Assembly: GCF_000440115.1 (NCBI RefSeq)
Contig: NZ_ALMY01000074.1
Location: 1-44,426 of the forward strand
Length of the DNA: 44,426 nt
DNA from: Streptococcus suis YS56
Lineage (GTDB): Bacteria; Bacillota; Bacilli; Lactobacillales; Streptococcaceae
Direction of reading: 5' to 3'
The translations under genes were made by a program, and so were the position numbers. The notes under the pieces were generated by a model that was not told where the DNA came from, did not search any database, and was given only the letters and a program-made list of their open reading frames with translations. Shown here piece after piece: positions 43,806 to 44,426 of the stretch. Numbering within the stretch: the stretch's first letter is position 1; each line of letters starts with the position of its first letter.

Positions 43806-44321
43806 ATGGACTATACACAAGAAGAAAAAGAATATTTTATGAGCCAAGCCTTGGCAGAGGCTGAAAAATCGCTGGCAAAAGATGAAATTCCTATCGGCTG
43901 TGTCATCGTTAAGGATGGACAGATTATTGGTCGTGGGCACAATGCTCGCGAGGAACTCAATCAGGCTATCATGCATGCCGAAGTCATGGCCATTCAAGAA
44001 GCCAATCGAGTGGAAGGGAAATGGCGACTGCTGGATACGACCCTTTTTGTCACAATAGAACCCTGTGTTATGTGTAGTGGAGCTATTGGCCTTGCCCGTA
44101 TTCCCCAGGTGGTCTACGGAGCTGCCAATCAGAAGTTTGGGGCTGCAGGTAGCCTCTATGACATTTTGACAGACCAGCGGCTCAATCACCGTGTGGAAGT
44201 GGAAACGGGTATCTTGGAAGAATCCTGTGCTCAGATTATGCAAGATTTTTTCAGACAGAGGCGAGAAAAGCAAAAAGCTGAGAAAGAAGCCTTGAAGGCA
44301 CAAGCCGCTTCGGATAGTTAG
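43806..44321 (+). CDS. tadA: tRNA-specific adenosine deaminase
   Basis: 171-residue zinc deaminase that converts A34 to inosine in tRNA-Arg(ACG). Active-site HAE (H57, E59) and PCVMC (C87, C90) are intact. The ATG at 43806 fits the family N-terminus; the upstream in-frame start at 43743 lies in tkt and is rejected. There is no ribosome-binding site: the 12 nt before the ATG are the -10 and its spacer, which suggests translation of a leaderless mRNA. Confidence 0.93.
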   Translation: MDYTQEEKEYFMSQALAEAEKSLAKDEIPIGCVIVKDGQIIGRGHNAREELNQAIMHAEVMAIQEANRVEGKWRLLDTTLFVTIEPCVMCSGAIGLARIPQVVYGAANQKFGAAGSLYDILTDQRLNHRVEVETGILEESCAQIMQDFFRQRREKQKAEKEALKAQAASDS

Positions 44322-44335
44322 TTTGTAGTCCAAAC

Positions 44336-44363
44336 TTGCACTTTCATCAATTTGTGTTATAAT
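44336..44363 (+). promoter_or_regulatory. strong promoter for a stable RNA at the window edge
   Basis: TTGCAC (44336-44341), 16 nt, TATAAT (44358-44363) with a TG extension. Transcription would begin near 44370. Confidence 0.6.
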
Positions 44364-44369
44364 CCCGAC

Positions 44370-44426
44370 TTTATCACATAAAAAAATGCAAAGGATAGCT
44401 AACCCCTTGTGGGACAAGGAGTTTGG
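44370..44426 (+). ncRNA. ffs: 5' end of a structured RNA, possibly SRP RNA (partial)
   Basis: Behind the strong promoter there is no ribosome-binding site or convincing reading frame, but a CCTTGT-GGG-ACAAGG hairpin (44403-44417) lies inside longer pairable flanks. In Bacillus and related bacteria the SRP (4.5S-type) RNA gene lies next to tadA, so this may be ffs. The SRP core (GGTC...GGAAGGAAGCAGCC type) would lie beyond the window, so the call is inference from position and structure. Confidence 0.35.

Noticed and set aside
1..44426. CRISPR array, prophage, tRNA or rRNA genes
   Set aside because: No regularly spaced direct repeats, no phage structural or integrase genes, and no cloverleaf or rRNA sequence was recognised anywhere in the window.

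Overview
The window looks like a chromosomal segment of Streptococcus suis or a very close relative. The main reasons are a cell-wall-anchored amylopullulanase with a YSIRK-type signal and LPATG anchor (ApuA-like) behind a LacI-type regulator, an LPATG-anchored CpdB-type nucleotidase (SntA-like), a TroABCD/TroR metal module, and BOX-like and other streptococcal dispersed repeats. Genes are tightly packed, have strong AGGAGG-type ribosome binding sites, and mostly end in hairpin-plus-T terminators.

Layout: (1) 1-762 holds a small reverse ORF and a degenerate, reverse-oriented copy (A) of a structured repeat. (2) 763-3184 is prmA-rsmE-DUF554. (3) 3185-4033 holds a small-protein gene with an in-frame stop. 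(4) 4115-7136 is reverse: a GNAT acetyltransferase and the sntA-like nucleotidase. (5) 7389-10035 is relA-dtd. (6) 10097-12357 is an accessory patch of small membrane proteins, a CPBP protease and the full copy (B) of the structured repeat. (7) 12371-16530 is troR diverging from troABCD. (8) 16600-21096 is pepO and leuS. (9) 21176-25211 holds a reverse alpha/beta hydrolase, a secreted CHAP protein and a cystine/polar amino-acid ABC transporter. (10) 25377-32810 is apuR-apuA. (11) 33174-41574 is the complete L-ascorbate PTS/degradation locus ulaABCDEF, a PsiE-like gene, the regulator ulaR, and ulaG. (12) 41786-44321 is tkt and tadA, followed by a strong promoter driving an RNA that runs off the window.

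How the genes work together: the ula genes import L-ascorbate as its 6-phosphate, open the lactone (UlaG), and convert the product through UlaD, UlaE and UlaF to D-xylulose 5-phosphate, a substrate of the transketolase encoded next door. Two near-identical 37-bp boxes lie exactly 27 bp before the -10 elements of ulaA and ulaG and are the likely UlaR sites. apuR and apuA share an identical 13-bp operator-like core, and apuA also has a consensus-matching cre. troR and troABCD are divergent, with two operator-like boxes over the troA promoter.

The most unusual material is the structured repeat. Copies A (reverse) and B (forward) share a 127-128-nt multi-hairpin module with about four differences, sitting just upstream of a tiny hydrophobic ORF. 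In B that ORF reads as a holin-like (type I) toxin cut in two by a roughly 157-bp MITE. A 100-bp relative of the MITE sits between ulaA and ulaB. No CRISPR array, rRNA, tRNA or complete insertion sequence was seen.
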